From positions 558,001 to 622,000 of the forward strand of contig NZ_CP110854.1 in NCBI RefSeq assembly GCF_027594745.1: DNA of 64,000 bases, written 5' to 3'. Below the pieces are notes generated by a model, which searched no databases, had not been told where the DNA came from, and was given only the letters and a program-made list of their open reading frames with translations. This stretch comes from Saprospira grandis. Its GTDB lineage: Bacteria > Bacteroidota > Bacteroidia > Chitinophagales > Saprospiraceae. The position numbers and the translations under genes were made by a program. Of this stretch, positions 52,358 to 61,781 are shown piece after piece (the stretch's first letter is position 1; each line of letters opens with the position of its first letter).

Positions 52358-53506
52358 TTATTTTTCTTTGGTCCAACTGGGCTGATAATTTTTGTTGAGC
52401 AAAGGCAACAACAGATAACCCAAAAGGCCAAAACCTATGTTACAAAATAGGTTGATGGTAAAAAAACAAATGTTGGAAAAAGCAAAAGCATCGGCTCGGC
52501 CAACGCCATAAATAACGAGTCCGGCAGTAACGGCAATTTGGTAGGTCCCCATTCCGCCAGGAGAGGGAATAACGATGCCGAAGGCGCCAAAAACAAAGAC
52601 CAATAGCCCCGCCATTAGCCCTAAATGGGCGGTGGGACCAAAGGCAAAAAAGCAGAGGTAAGTCATCAGAAAGTACATCAACCAGATGACTACCGAGTGA
52701 AACATAAACCAAAAGAGTTTTTGGCGGCGGAGCGAAAAGACGGTTTTGATGCCCGCCCAAAAATTAAGGGCCATTCCCCAGACCTTTTGCGCAAGAGGAA
52801 GTTGTAGGAGCTTTTGGCGAAAAATAAAGCCTAGAATAAGGACCAAAACTCCCGCCAAGGCGCCTGCCCCCAACAACCAAATTAACCAGCTGTTATCACT
52901 AGCCTCTACTAAGGGCAGTTCTTCTGCACAGATGAGTTCTGCCTTGGTCTTGCCCATTAAGAAATTGTAGAGCTGTTCAAATTGGAGTAAAAAGGTCAGG
53001 CCAATAATAGAAAGGAGCATGATCACATCCATAATGCGGTCGGTTACAATGGTCCCTAGAAGTTTATCCAAGGGCAGCTTTTCATATTGGGCCAAAGTAG
53101 CAGGTTTGGCCAACTCGCCTGCTCTAGGCAGAGCCAAATTGACCAAATAACCGACCATAGTGGCCCAAAAAGCATTATACCATTTAATATTGTAGCGCCC
53201 ATTTTCTAACTGCCCAATCAGGAGTTTCCAGCGCAAGGCTCGGCTAACATTACTCAGCATAAAGGCTAAGCAGACCAAAAACAGCCAAAAAGGCGAGCTA
53301 CTGCCAAAATCAACAATCAGCTTATCGAGTAAGCTATTGTGTTCGCATTTGCCCTCGCAATCATAGTCTAGCTTAAAGGCACATTCGGCCTGATAGGCCG
53401 CTTCTTGATTGCTATAGACAAAGTATAAAATAGTAAGGCCCACGGCCAGAAATAGAATGAATTGGAGAAAGGTTTTGAGGGGAGAATTCTTCTTCGTTTC
53501 GGCCAT
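52358..53506 (-). CDS. lysylphosphatidylglycerol synthetase/flippase-type transmembrane protein (UPF0104)
   Basis: A 382-residue protein with about eight membrane helices (near 15-32, 73-88, 128-140, 160-180, 210-230, 265-285, 295-318, 345-365) of the LPG synthase transmembrane/AglD-like family, often a lipid transporter. The NALPRAGELAKP signature appears here as LALPRAGELAKPATL. A Cys pair (FKLDYDCEGKCEH) near residue 50 lies in the first external loop. Probably cotranscribed with panD and tatD. Confidence 0.88.
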   Translation of the reverse strand: MAETKKNSPLKTFLQFILFLAVGLTILYFVYSNQEAAYQAECAFKLDYDCEGKCEHNSLLDKLIVDFGSSSPFWLFLVCLAFMLSNVSRALRWKLLIGQLENGRYNIKWYNAFWATMVGYLVNLALPRAGELAKPATLAQYEKLPLDKLLGTIVTDRIMDVIMLLSIIGLTFLLQFEQLYNFLMGKTKAELICAEELPLVEASDNSWLIWLLGAGALAGVLVLILGFIFRQKLLQLPLAQKVWGMALNFWAGIKTVFSLRRQKLFWFMFHSVVIWLMYFLMTYLCFFAFGPTAHLGLMAGLLVFVFGAFGIVIPSPGGMGTYQIAVTAGLVIYGVGRADAFAFSNICFFTINLFCNIGFGLLGYLLLPLLNKNYQPSWTKEK

Positions 53507-53530
53507 AAAGCAGTACTAATTAAAGGGGGG

Positions 53531-53878
53531 TTAGGGTAGGCGGTTACCTTCTTTGGGCATAATGGTGGTAGGTTCAAAACTAGCTGACTCTTCAGGCGTC
53601 ATGTAGGCGTAGGCAATAATAATGACTACATCGCCAGGTTGGACCAATCGGGCCGCTGCGCCATTCAGACAGATTACACCAGAATTAGCCTCGCCCTTAA
53701 TCACATAAGTTTCTAATCGAGCGCCATTATTATTATTGACAATTTGCACCCGTTCGCCCTCCAAAATATTGGCGGCTTTCATTAGGCTTTCGTCAATCGT
53801 AATGCTTCCTACATAATTGAGGTTAGCTTCGGTCACCGTAGCGCGGTGAATTTTAGATTTAAATCGCTGTATCAGCAT
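53531..53878 (-). CDS. panD: aspartate 1-decarboxylase
   Basis: Converts aspartate to beta-alanine for pantothenate and CoA. The 115-residue proenzyme has the self-cleavage site Gly-Ser in YVGSITID that forms the pyruvoyl group, and [12 protein letters not shown] and IIAYAYM typical of the family. ATG at 53878 (MLIQRFKSK) was chosen over an upstream TTG. It is first of a run with the flippase-like and tatD genes. Confidence 0.95.
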   Translation of the reverse strand: MLIQRFKSKIHRATVTEANLNYVGSITIDESLMKAANILEGERVQIVNNNNGARLETYVIKGEANSGVICLNGAAARLVQPGDVVIIIAYAYMTPEESASFEPTTIMPKEGNRLP

Positions 53879-54060
53879 AATCTTCAAGTCGTTGATTCTT
53901 CTTAAATTAAGCGACTAGGCGCTTTTGAGGGGGCAAAATTACGAAACTTTATCGGCAGGAATAAAGAAATTCTTCAATTTAAGCTGTTCTTCTGTTTTTT
54001 GCGGCCCATTTTTTTGCGTCTAGCAGGCGGCAAAGCCGCCGCAAAGGAGCGCAGCGACGC

Positions 54061-54220
54061 GGCTGAGGGATGGGCAGCAGGGGCCGAAGGCCAGACCAAA
54101 GCCCGCAGGGCTGCAGGGCCGAGCGAACAGCGAGCTGCGACAACCAGCCCCTATAGGGGCGCCAGTTCGATGACCAACGGGAATAAACAGCCCGACCCGA
54201 GCAAAGCGAGGGGCAGCCCC
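54061..54220 (-). repeat. structured intergenic element, class A, long copy (copy 19)
   Basis: Head GGGGCTGCCCC at 54220 downwards, tail CCATCCCTCAGCC; closing stem GGCTG/CAGCC. It contains an extra block (about 54140-54190, with GGTCATCGAACTGG) not found in most copies. An extra hairpin GGCGGC/GCCGCC lies beyond the tail. Confidence 0.85.
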
Positions 54221-54376
54221 AAAAAATAATTCCCATTAAAGGAGCGCAGCGAAGCAAGTAACAGCGAGCTGCGACAACCAGCCCCAAAGGGGCGCCAGTT
54301 CGATGACCAACGGGAATAAACAGCCCGACCCGAGACCGAAGGCCGCAGCGGCAGCCCCAAAAAATAATTCCCATTA
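54221..54376 (-). repeat. tandem partial copy of element 19 (copy 20) with 18-bp direct repeats
   Basis: The head-side half of copy 19 is duplicated (54241-54358, head GGGGCTGCCGC). The 18 bases after each head, AAAAAATAATTCCCATTA, are identical at 54221-54238 and 54359-54376. The tail half is absent. The 53879-54559 gap contains copies 19-20 and the sigma-gene leader. Confidence 0.85.
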
Positions 54377-54559
54377 TTGGCTTAAATGCTCTTTTTGCTT
54401 CTTTTTATTTTCCCAAAACCTTCATTCAAAAAAAATGTTTTGCCTCTAAATGCTTACATTTAAGGATAAGCTACGTTCTTAAAAGCGCAAGAACAAAGCT
54501 CCCCCTTTCGATTTCCTCATCTACATCCGAATCTTTTGTCTACAAATACCAGCTATAAC

Positions 54560-55078
54560 ATGGAACAAGACCGCCTAATACTGCGCCTCAGGAAAGGGGA
54601 TAAGGCGGCGATGGAGCTTCTTTATGAGCGCTATTCTGGCATCTTATATGGAACAATTCTCAAAATTGTAAAATCCGAACCCCTTGCCCAAGACGTATTA
54701 CAAGAGGTAATTGTCAAGGTTTGGCAAAACATTGACCGCTACGATGCCCAAAAGGGCCGTTTGCTCACTTGGATGCTACGAATTGCTCGAAATCGCTCCA
54801 TAGATGTCTATCGCTCCAATGCCTATAAACATCAATATCATAAGACCAATAGCCTAGAACAGGGCGTTGAAATTGGGAAAACGGAATTGAATGTGAATAC
54901 GATTGGCCTGAAAGAAATTGTCAAACAACTGCCCGAAGATTATCGAAAGGTAATTGAGTTGGCGTATTTTGGCGGCTATACGCAGGTAGAAATTGCCGAA
55001 GAACTAAACATCCCGCTGGGCACCGTAAAAAGCAGAGTGCGCATTGGGCTTCGCGAATTGAGAAAACTAGTAAACTAA
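54560..55078 (+). CDS. ECF-type RNA polymerase sigma factor
   Basis: A 172-residue sigma-70 family factor of SigK-like type: region 2 (LYERYSGILYGTILKIVKSEPLAQDVLQEV, split here over about 20-50) with the WQNIDRYDAQKG and LTWMLRIARNRSID core, and region 4 HTH (GYTQVEIAEELNIPLGTVKSRV). ATG at 54560 is preferred to an upstream TTG at 54536. The anti-sigma factor follows 4 bases after its stop. Target promoters are not shown. Confidence 0.95.
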   Translation: MEQDRLILRLRKGDKAAMELLYERYSGILYGTILKIVKSEPLAQDVLQEVIVKVWQNIDRYDAQKGRLLTWMLRIARNRSIDVYRSNAYKHQYHKTNSLEQGVEIGKTELNVNTIGLKEIVKQLPEDYRKVIELAYFGGYTQVEIAEELNIPLGTVKSRVRIGLRELRKLVN

Positions 55079-55082
55079 GCGC

Positions 55083-55928
55083 GTGGATATCCAAAAATAT
55101 ATAGCATCTGGCATTCTGGAAGAGTATGCTTTAGGCCTCACCTCTAAAGAAGAGAATCTAGAAATAGAGGGGCTTTTAGCAGAATATCCGCAGCTTCGCC
55201 AAGAGCTAAACAACATAGAAGAGGGCCTAGAACTTTTGGCTGCGGCCGAAAGTACGCCCCCTCCTCCCGAACTTAAACAACAAATTTTAAATCAATTGCC
55301 GCCCAAAGGACCGCAGGCAGTCGATCAACAAGCAACGCCCACGCCTAAGGCAAATACCGCTAATCTCGCGCCCTCATCGCCCTTTCACTGGATGATGCAG
55401 TTGCCTTGGTTGCTCTCTTTGGGCCTGTCTATGGGCCTTGGACTGGCCAGCTGCATGTATTTTACACAGAAAGCAGAGAAAGAAAAGCTGCTAGGCCGTT
55501 TGGAAGAGCAAAAAAATCAGCAAACAGGCTTAACAAAGGATGTTGATAGCCTAAATGCGCTGCTTTTGGCCTGCGAGGAAGAAAGAAACATCCTCAGTCA
55601 GCCCGCCCTAGAACGCCTAGAGCTGCCTGGTACAGAGGGCCATCCCGATAAACGAGCTACGATTTTCTGGAACCCCCAGGCCCAACAAACTTATTTGTTG
55701 GCTGGCCAATTGCCTAAGCTTCCCGATAATCAATCCTATCAACTTTGGGCGATCGTCAAGGGCAAACCCGTCGATTTAGGCGTTTTGTCCAATGAAGCCA
55801 AAAAAGGAAGCATTTTGCCCATGAAGTCCGTGCTTCAACCACAGGCTTTTGCCATCACTATTGAGCCCAAAGGCGGTAGCGCCTCGCCTACCCTAGAAGC
55901 TATGGTGACTATGGCGCCAGTAGGATAA
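55083..55928 (+). CDS. anti-sigma factor (RskA-like)
   Basis: A 281-residue membrane-anchored regulator. The N-terminal zinc-less anti-sigma region (about 1-60, YIASGILEEYALGL) should hold the preceding sigma factor; a Pro-rich linker, one helix (about 107-125, LPWLLSLGLSMGLGLASCMYF) and a periplasmic RskA C-terminal domain follow (QQTYLLAGQLPKLPDNQSYQLWAIVKGKPVDLGVL region, 205-245). Start is GTG at 55083. Released on an external signal, as in the SigK/RskA pair (family knowledge). Confidence 0.9.
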   Translation: MDIQKYIASGILEEYALGLTSKEENLEIEGLLAEYPQLRQELNNIEEGLELLAAAESTPPPPELKQQILNQLPPKGPQAVDQQATPTPKANTANLAPSSPFHWMMQLPWLLSLGLSMGLGLASCMYFTQKAEKEKLLGRLEEQKNQQTGLTKDVDSLNALLLACEEERNILSQPALERLELPGTEGHPDKRATIFWNPQAQQTYLLAGQLPKLPDNQSYQLWAIVKGKPVDLGVLSNEAKKGSILPMKSVLQPQAFAITIEPKGGSASPTLEAMVTMAPVG

Positions 55929-55940
55929 TTCTCATTTTTT

Positions 55941-56063
55941 GGGGCCTCCGCTGCGGCTTCGCCTTGCGGCGCTACGTTGCGCAGCTCGCAGGTCTGCTCG
56001 GCCCTGCGCCGCTTTCAGCGGCTGGGTCTGGCGCTTTGCGCCACTGCTCCACATCGCTAGGCC
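55941..56063 (+). repeat. structured intergenic element, class B (copy 21)
   Basis: Head GGGGCCTCCGC starting 12 bases after the anti-sigma stop, tail CATCGCTAGGCC; closing stem GGCCT/AGGCC. Hairpin 2 GCCGC/GCGGC, hairpin 3 GGCGC/GCGCC with TTT loop. Confidence 0.92.
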
Positions 56064-56075
56064 ATGAAAAAACAA

Positions 56076-56107
56076 AAAAGCCCTTGCAAAATTGCAGGGG
56101 CTTTTTT
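56076..56107. terminator. bidirectional terminator
   Basis: AAAAGCCCTTGCAA pairs with TTGCAGGGGCTTTT (one mismatch) between the convergent copy 21 side and the macrodomain-like gene. Confidence 0.85.
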
Positions 56108-56112
56108 GCGCC

Positions 56113-57078
56113 CTAGAAGAGCGATTGCAAAGCGGGATTAGCCTGCCCATAACTCACAACTTTTACCTCTAGCGGACAATTGATAAACTTTGTTTTGGCC
56201 TCCTCAATAGCCGCTAAAACCCAAGGCAAAGGGTTTCCGAAAACCCCTGCCCCCAAAAGGGTCAGATACAGACGGGGATTTCCATGTTTTTGCCAATTTT
56301 CTAGGGCCAAATAAAAACTCATCTCATAACTAGCCGATAAAATTAGTTGGGCCAAAGGCTGCCAATCTTCTTGGGCCAAAGCAGAGTAGGCAATAGGCAA
56401 GGCAGAAGCATAAATCTGACTTTGGCGCTTTTTTTCGCTGCTCAAAGTGACCTCCGCCCGCCACTGTACACCTACTCTCAATTTTCCTTTAAGCGCCTCC
56501 TTTTCGGCAGTAGATAATTGGGCCAGTTGCTCATTAACTTTGAGCAAGCTTGCCTTTTCCATAAACAAATAGCCATTTTGGTATTGATAATCATCACAAT
56601 TTAGGGCCGTCAAAAGATCGGCAATCATGTTTAGTTGTTGCCCTGCAGTTTGCCCCAACTGCTGGCCAATAGGGACAAAATAATTGCGGTAAACCGTTCC
56701 CGCCCCACAAGCAATAGCCGCAGCGGGGCCCTGCGTGCGGTCATACTCATAAATGCCAATGCCATCTTCTGGCCGCAAACTAGGACGAGCCATTTCTAGT
56801 AAATTAAACTGAGACGCTACCTGAAATAGGCCATCGGCTTCCTCTTTTATATGCAATTGCTGTACATCTCCCACTAATTCAGACAGCTTTAGTGGGCCAG
56901 AACTAGCGCAAGGCTGCGCCCGAGCTCTTAAATCGGCCAAGCTAGGGCATGCTAAACGGCCCCAAGCATAGCGTTCTCCATTTACTAAAGACAGTAGATA
57001 CTCCCCATCTAGGCGAAAATTGGCCCTTGTTTTTGCAGGCTTTTGCTCGGCAAAGCCAAATAGTTTTTCAAACCACAT
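56113..57078 (-). CDS. macrodomain-like hypothetical protein
   Basis: A 321-residue cytoplasmic protein. Segments recall ADP-ribose-binding macrodomains: GDVQQLHIKEEADGLFQVASQFNLLEM (about 68-94, the Asn in FNLLEM region), AIACGAGTVYRNY and the late LTLLGAGVFGNPLPWVLAAIEEA (about 270-292), whose GAGVFGNP matches the macrodomain loop. If so it would bind or remove ADP-ribose. The assignment is by pattern only; no partner transferase is seen. It has a terminator downstream. Confidence 0.5.
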   Translation of the reverse strand: MWFEKLFGFAEQKPAKTRANFRLDGEYLLSLVNGERYAWGRLACPSLADLRARAQPCASSGPLKLSELVGDVQQLHIKEEADGLFQVASQFNLLEMARPSLRPEDGIGIYEYDRTQGPAAAIACGAGTVYRNYFVPIGQQLGQTAGQQLNMIADLLTALNCDDYQYQNGYLFMEKASLLKVNEQLAQLSTAEKEALKGKLRVGVQWRAEVTLSSEKKRQSQIYASALPIAYSALAQEDWQPLAQLILSASYEMSFYLALENWQKHGNPRLYLTLLGAGVFGNPLPWVLAAIEEAKTKFINCPLEVKVVSYGQANPALQSLF

Positions 57079-57107
57079 ATTTCTTTATTTTAGCTCCCTT
57101 AAGGTAC

Positions 57108-57132
57108 AAAAAAAGCCTCCTAAGCGGAGGCT
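57108..57132 (-). terminator. terminator of the toxin-antitoxin pair
   Basis: GCCTCC (57115-57120) pairs with GGAGGC (57126-57131), loop TAAGC, T run on the minus strand. The same hairpin recurs at 57756-57772. Confidence 0.85.
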
Positions 57133-57149
57133 AGAACCTATTGAGCAAC

Positions 57150-57431
57150 TTAATAGTCCCAGTCAGAACGATTGTTAATCAATAATACAACTCTTATTTG
57201 CTCCTTATCTCGCTGAAAGATAAGCGCATTATATTTATCTAAAACACACTTTTCTAAGCCCAGCTGTTTAGAAGCTGGGTACTTTACAAGGCCTGTAGCT
57301 AATTGGTCTTCAATTTTAAAAACCTTTTCTTGAAACTTGAGTGCAGTTGATTCTCCAAAATGATCATACAAATAATTTAGCTGCTCAAAATATTGATTTC
57401 TAGCGGTTGAGCTCCAAATAACATCAATCAT
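57150..57431 (-). CDS. RelE/ParE family toxin
   Basis: A 93-residue toxin: the N-terminal IWSSTARNQYFEQLNYLYDHFGE strand-helix and the C-terminal LIFQRDKEQIRVVLLINNRSD strands match the RelE/ParE fold, with the catalytic-type Arg in the strand IRVV. It would act as an mRNA interferase or gyrase inhibitor, held by the antitoxin upstream. Start at 57431 overlaps the antitoxin's end by 8 bases, typical of coupled pairs. Confidence 0.85.
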   Translation of the reverse strand: MIDVIWSSTARNQYFEQLNYLYDHFGESTALKFQEKVFKIEDQLATGLVKYPASKQLGLEKCVLDKYNALIFQRDKEQIRVVLLINNRSDWDY

Positions 57432-57741
57432 TTGCTTGCTTTTTTTTGGCCTCAAAAAAAGCCTTAGAACTTGCCCGTAGATCTACCGAATGGACTTGCT
57501 CTCCCTGCAGCAATTCTTTTTGACTTTTAACCAATAAATCAAGCTGTTCTGCCGTCAATTCTTTTGCCCAATCTTCTTTATTTTGCTCCTCTACGCTAGC
57601 CACTAGATTCAAGTTTTCTAATAAAAGACGTAGCAAATTTTCTTTTCCTTCTACTGCTTGCACAATAAACGCCATATTCTTAGTTTTAAATGAGTTCTTT
57701 TTAAAAGCTTTGGTCCTTAAAATAAGTTCAATAGTTTGCAT
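57424..57741 (-). CDS. antitoxin of the RelE/ParE pair
   Basis: A 105-residue protein whose end (DWAKELTAEQLDLLVKSQKELLQGEQVH) matches the usual Bacteroidota antitoxin C terminus that wraps the toxin. The N terminus is uncertain: ATG at 57741 lies right after a terminator T run, while a start at 57675 (MAFIVQAVEG) would leave a usual leader. The small helical N-terminal part may bind DNA and repress the pair. Confidence 0.7.
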   Translation of the reverse strand: MQTIELILRTKAFKKNSFKTKNMAFIVQAVEGKENLLRLLLENLNLVASVEEQNKEDWAKELTAEQLDLLVKSQKELLQGEQVHSVDLRASSKAFFEAKKKQAND

Positions 57742-57748
57742 TTTTATC

Positions 57749-57773
57749 AAAAAAAGCCTCCTAAGCGGAGGCT
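57749..57773 (-). terminator. terminator of the S24 repressor gene
   Basis: GCCTCC/GGAGGC hairpin with loop TAAGC, same as at 57115-57131, followed on the minus strand by seven T. Confidence 0.85.
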
Positions 57774-57783
57774 AGAGACGAAC

Positions 57784-58509
57784 TTATAAGCTAGAGAGTT
57801 TGCGTTCTACTTTGAGTAGTTTACGCAGCTCGGGCAAATCGATATAAAAAGGGTCATGCTCCAAATGGTTATCTGAAATGAGTTTGAGCTGCTTGAGCTT
57901 ACTCTTTTCATAAATTTTTTGCACTCTTTTTACGTGTACGGCATTTTGAAGGACCAAGGCATAGACCTCATTATCCTGAATATATTCAAAGCTTTCGATT
58001 GGGCGGCAAATCACCATATCTCCAGCGGCAATAGTGGGGCTCATAGAGTTTCCAGTAATATAAAAGGCAACATAATCTTGGCCAGTTAGGCCTGGAATAG
58101 AAAACCATTGGTTTTCCTCTCGCAAATCTACATCAATGGCTGAAGAGGCCAGGGCTTCGATGTTAGAGAATAGAATATTACCTCTTTGTCCCCCAATAAA
58201 CTGGGCATTTCCCGTTAGGGAGCGTTCATGGGCCTTTTCAAAAATAGGCCCTTCTCCGAACAGTAAATAGGCCTCATTGAGGCCGTAAATTTGGGCAAAC
58301 TTTTGCGCTTGTTCAAAGCTAATTTGCCGTTTATCCTGTAAAAATTGGTTGAGCAGACTGCCGTAACGTCGGTCGCCAAATAGCTGCTCGGCCAAAGCCG
58401 AAAAGCCCTTCTCTCGATGTCGCCGCACAATCTGCTCGTTCTGCTCCAAGAGGGCAAAGACCTCTTTAAAGCGCTGATGGAGCGCATCCCGCCCTTTTTC
58501 TTCCTGCAT
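57784..58509 (-). CDS. XRE/S24 family repressor (LexA/CI-like)
   Basis: A 241-residue regulator: an N-terminal helical DNA-binding region (about 10-90, SLLNQFLQDKRQISFEQAQKFAQIYG) and a C-terminal S24 peptidase-like domain with catalytic Ser155 in GNSMSPTI and Lys194 in VHVKRV. In this family self-cleavage or ligand-triggered change relieves repression. It sits beside a toxin-antitoxin pair with no phage genes, so it is likely a stress or element regulator. Its own promoter region was not resolved. Confidence 0.85.
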   Translation of the reverse strand: MQEEKGRDALHQRFKEVFALLEQNEQIVRRHREKGFSALAEQLFGDRRYGSLLNQFLQDKRQISFEQAQKFAQIYGLNEAYLLFGEGPIFEKAHERSLTGNAQFIGGQRGNILFSNIEALASSAIDVDLREENQWFSIPGLTGQDYVAFYITGNSMSPTIAAGDMVICRPIESFEYIQDNEVYALVLQNAVHVKRVQKIYEKSKLKQLKLISDNHLEHDPFYIDLPELRKLLKVERKLSSL

Positions 58510-58587
58510 AGGCTGCTGATTTTTGGTAATTAAGAAATAAACCTACAGCCCTTTTTTACGCAAAAACAAACGATTTGTTTCAATTAA

Positions 58588-58616
58588 ATAAAAAAAGCCC
58601 CCTAACGGAGGCTTTT
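58588..58616 (-). terminator. enolase terminator
   Basis: GCCTCC/GGGGGC-type hairpin with T run on the minus strand, 23 bases after the eno stop; similar in style to the two terminators at 57.1 and 57.8 kb. Confidence 0.75.
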
Positions 58617-58638
58617 AAAACAACTATTTGTTTTGTAA

Positions 58639-59955
<1,317 letters not shown>

Positions 59956-60021
59956 TTATGGTTATACTAAAGTGCGGGGCTGCTCCTTTATTTTGGCGTT
60001 TTGCAGGCCCGCAGGGCCGCA

Positions 60022-60141
60022 GGCCTAGCGATGCGAAAGGGGGCGGCGAAGCCGCAGACCAAGGCCGTCAGGCCGCAGGGCCGAGCAGACCTGCGAGCCC
60101 TGAAGCGTAGCGCCGCAAGGCGAAGCCGCAGCGGAGGCCCC
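60022..60141 (-). repeat. structured intergenic element, class B (copy 22)
   Basis: Head GGGGCCTCCGC begins inside the stop codon of the GT2 gene (TAG at 60143-60141) on the same strand; tail CATCGCTAGGCC; closing stem GGCCT/AGGCC. This is the tightest gene-to-element junction in the window. Confidence 0.92.
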
Positions 60142-61151
60142 TAATCATCATCTTCTTCATCATCGTCCTCCTTTTTCTTCTTTTTAATTTGGAGGTATTC
60201 CCAGATGGCGTATTGGTTGCGATTGGGGGCCGAGCGGGCGACCAATTCGGCCAAAAAGCCCGTAAGAAAAAGCTGGCTACCGAGGATGACCGAGAGAATG
60301 CCCAGGTAAAAAATGGGGCGATCCGTCATGCCATATTCGGAATAAAGCAGCTTGACGATGCTGAGATAGGCCAAAATGAGGAAGCCGATAAAGAAGGAAA
60401 GCAGGCCCATCGTACCAAAAAAGTGCATGGGTTTTTTGCTAAATCGGCTAATAAAAATGATCGAAAGCAGGTCTAGAGGGCCGTTAATAAAGCGGTTCAT
60501 GCCAAATTTGGTCACCCCATGTTTGCGGGGGTAATGGCGGACCACCTTTTCGCCAATTTTATCGAAGCCAGAAGCCTTGGCGATGACGGGAATATAGCGG
60601 TGCATTTCGCCATAGACCTCTACGGTTTTGATCACATCATTGCGGTAAGCTTTGAGGCCACAATTCATATCATTGAGGTGGATGCCGCTCATCAGGCGGG
60701 TCACCCCATTATAGATTTTGGTTGGAATTGTTTTGGAGAGCGGGTCGTAGCGTTTTTTCTTCCAGCCAGAAACCAAATCAAAGCGATCTTCTACGATCAT
60801 TTTGTAGAGTTCGGGCAGTTCGTCGGGAGAATCTTGCAGATCGGCGTCCATGGTGACCACCACCTCGCCTTGGGCGTATTGGAAGCCCGTATTGAGAGCG
60901 GCGGATTTGCCATAATTTCGGCGGAAGCGCAGGCCGCGGATGCAAGCCTGTTCTTGGGCCAGCTGTTGAATAACCGACCAGGAAGAATCGCTACTTCCAT
61001 CATCGATAAAGATAATTTCGTAGCTCAGTTTATGTTCTTGCAGAACCGTACGAATCCAGGAGGCCAATTCGGCCAGAGACTCTTCCTCATTGAGGAGTGG
61101 GACCACAATAGAAATATCGTAAGGATATTGAACCTTCTTTGAAGATAGCAT
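60141..61151 (-). CDS. family 2 glycosyltransferase, polyprenyl-phosphate type (DPM1/GtrB-like)
   Basis: A 336-residue inner-membrane enzyme: GT-A domain (about 10-230) with VVPLLNEEESL, FIDDGSSDSSW, RNYGKSAALNTGF and the metal-binding DADLQDSPDE, then two helices (about 235-258 and 272-296) and an acidic, Asp/Glu-rich tail. Such proteins load a sugar on polyprenyl phosphate for transfer outside. It follows two DUF4199 genes, a common Bacteroidota neighbourhood. Sugar not known. Confidence 0.92.
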   Translation of the reverse strand: MLSSKKVQYPYDISIVVPLLNEEESLAELASWIRTVLQEHKLSYEIIFIDDGSSDSSWSVIQQLAQEQACIRGLRFRRNYGKSAALNTGFQYAQGEVVVTMDADLQDSPDELPELYKMIVEDRFDLVSGWKKKRYDPLSKTIPTKIYNGVTRLMSGIHLNDMNCGLKAYRNDVIKTVEVYGEMHRYIPVIAKASGFDKIGEKVVRHYPRKHGVTKFGMNRFINGPLDLLSIIFISRFSKKPMHFFGTMGLLSFFIGFLILAYLSIVKLLYSEYGMTDRPIFYLGILSVILGSQLFLTGFLAELVARSAPNRNQYAIWEYLQIKKKKKEDDDEEDDD

Positions 61152-61167
61152 AAGCTTAAGTTTAGGG

Positions 61168-61776
61168 CTATTCTTTTTTAGACATCGACATATAGGCGAT
61201 GGGGAGGCTAACGAGTAGGCCCCAGACGAGGCTATAAATTAGGTTGATCACTGCTTGGCCAGAAACGGTAAAGAAATAGGCAGTACCTTCCATATGTTTT
61301 TCCAAGCCTTTTTGGACAATGAGGCTATCTTGGGCCGTTAGCGCCCTGCTCGTTTCCTCCTCCTCTAATTCGGCATTGATATTTTTGTATTGGGTTTGGT
61401 ACATCTGCACTTCTCGGTTTCTTTGGTAGAAAGCCTCATACTCTTGGAGATAATCGGGAGCAATTTGGCCATAAAACAAAAAAGCAGAGATCAGCATCCA
61501 GAGGCCCAAAACGGAGGACGCCATTAGGCCAGCCGAATAGGCTTTTAGAAAAGAGAGGCCGCTGGGGTAACGCAGGCGCAGCGCCATAATGGTCCAGATA
61601 ATTGCGGTAATCACGGCAATTCTATAGACCCAGTTAATCCAGTCGCCTAGGCCCATACCGGCCCAATGCATCAGGGTAATTCCAACAAAATAGCCTAGTC
61701 CAGTTAGGGAGCCCAAATAGGCCGCTTGTTTGGCAATTTGGCCCCAGCTCAATACATTTTTGATCATTGTTTCCAT
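61168..61776 (-). CDS. DUF4199 membrane protein
   Basis: A 202-residue protein with four membrane helices (near 16-36, 45-62, 82-103, 165-190) and a polar, helical middle (about 107-155). It matches DUF4199, of unknown function, and lies 16 bases upstream of the GT2 gene, with another DUF4199 member before it. A role beside the polyprenyl glycosyltransferase is inferred from conserved context. Confidence 0.85.
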   Translation of the reverse strand: METMIKNVLSWGQIAKQAAYLGSLTGLGYFVGITLMHWAGMGLGDWINWVYRIAVITAIIWTIMALRLRYPSGLSFLKAYSAGLMASSVLGLWMLISAFLFYGQIAPDYLQEYEAFYQRNREVQMYQTQYKNINAELEEEETSRALTAQDSLIVQKGLEKHMEGTAYFFTVSGQAVINLIYSLVWGLLVSLPIAYMSMSKKE

Positions 61777-61781
61777 AGCAT

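Noticed and set aside
57784..58509. Prophage, suggested by a CI-like S24 repressor
   Set aside because: No integrase, structural or lysis genes are near; enolase and ordinary genes flank it.
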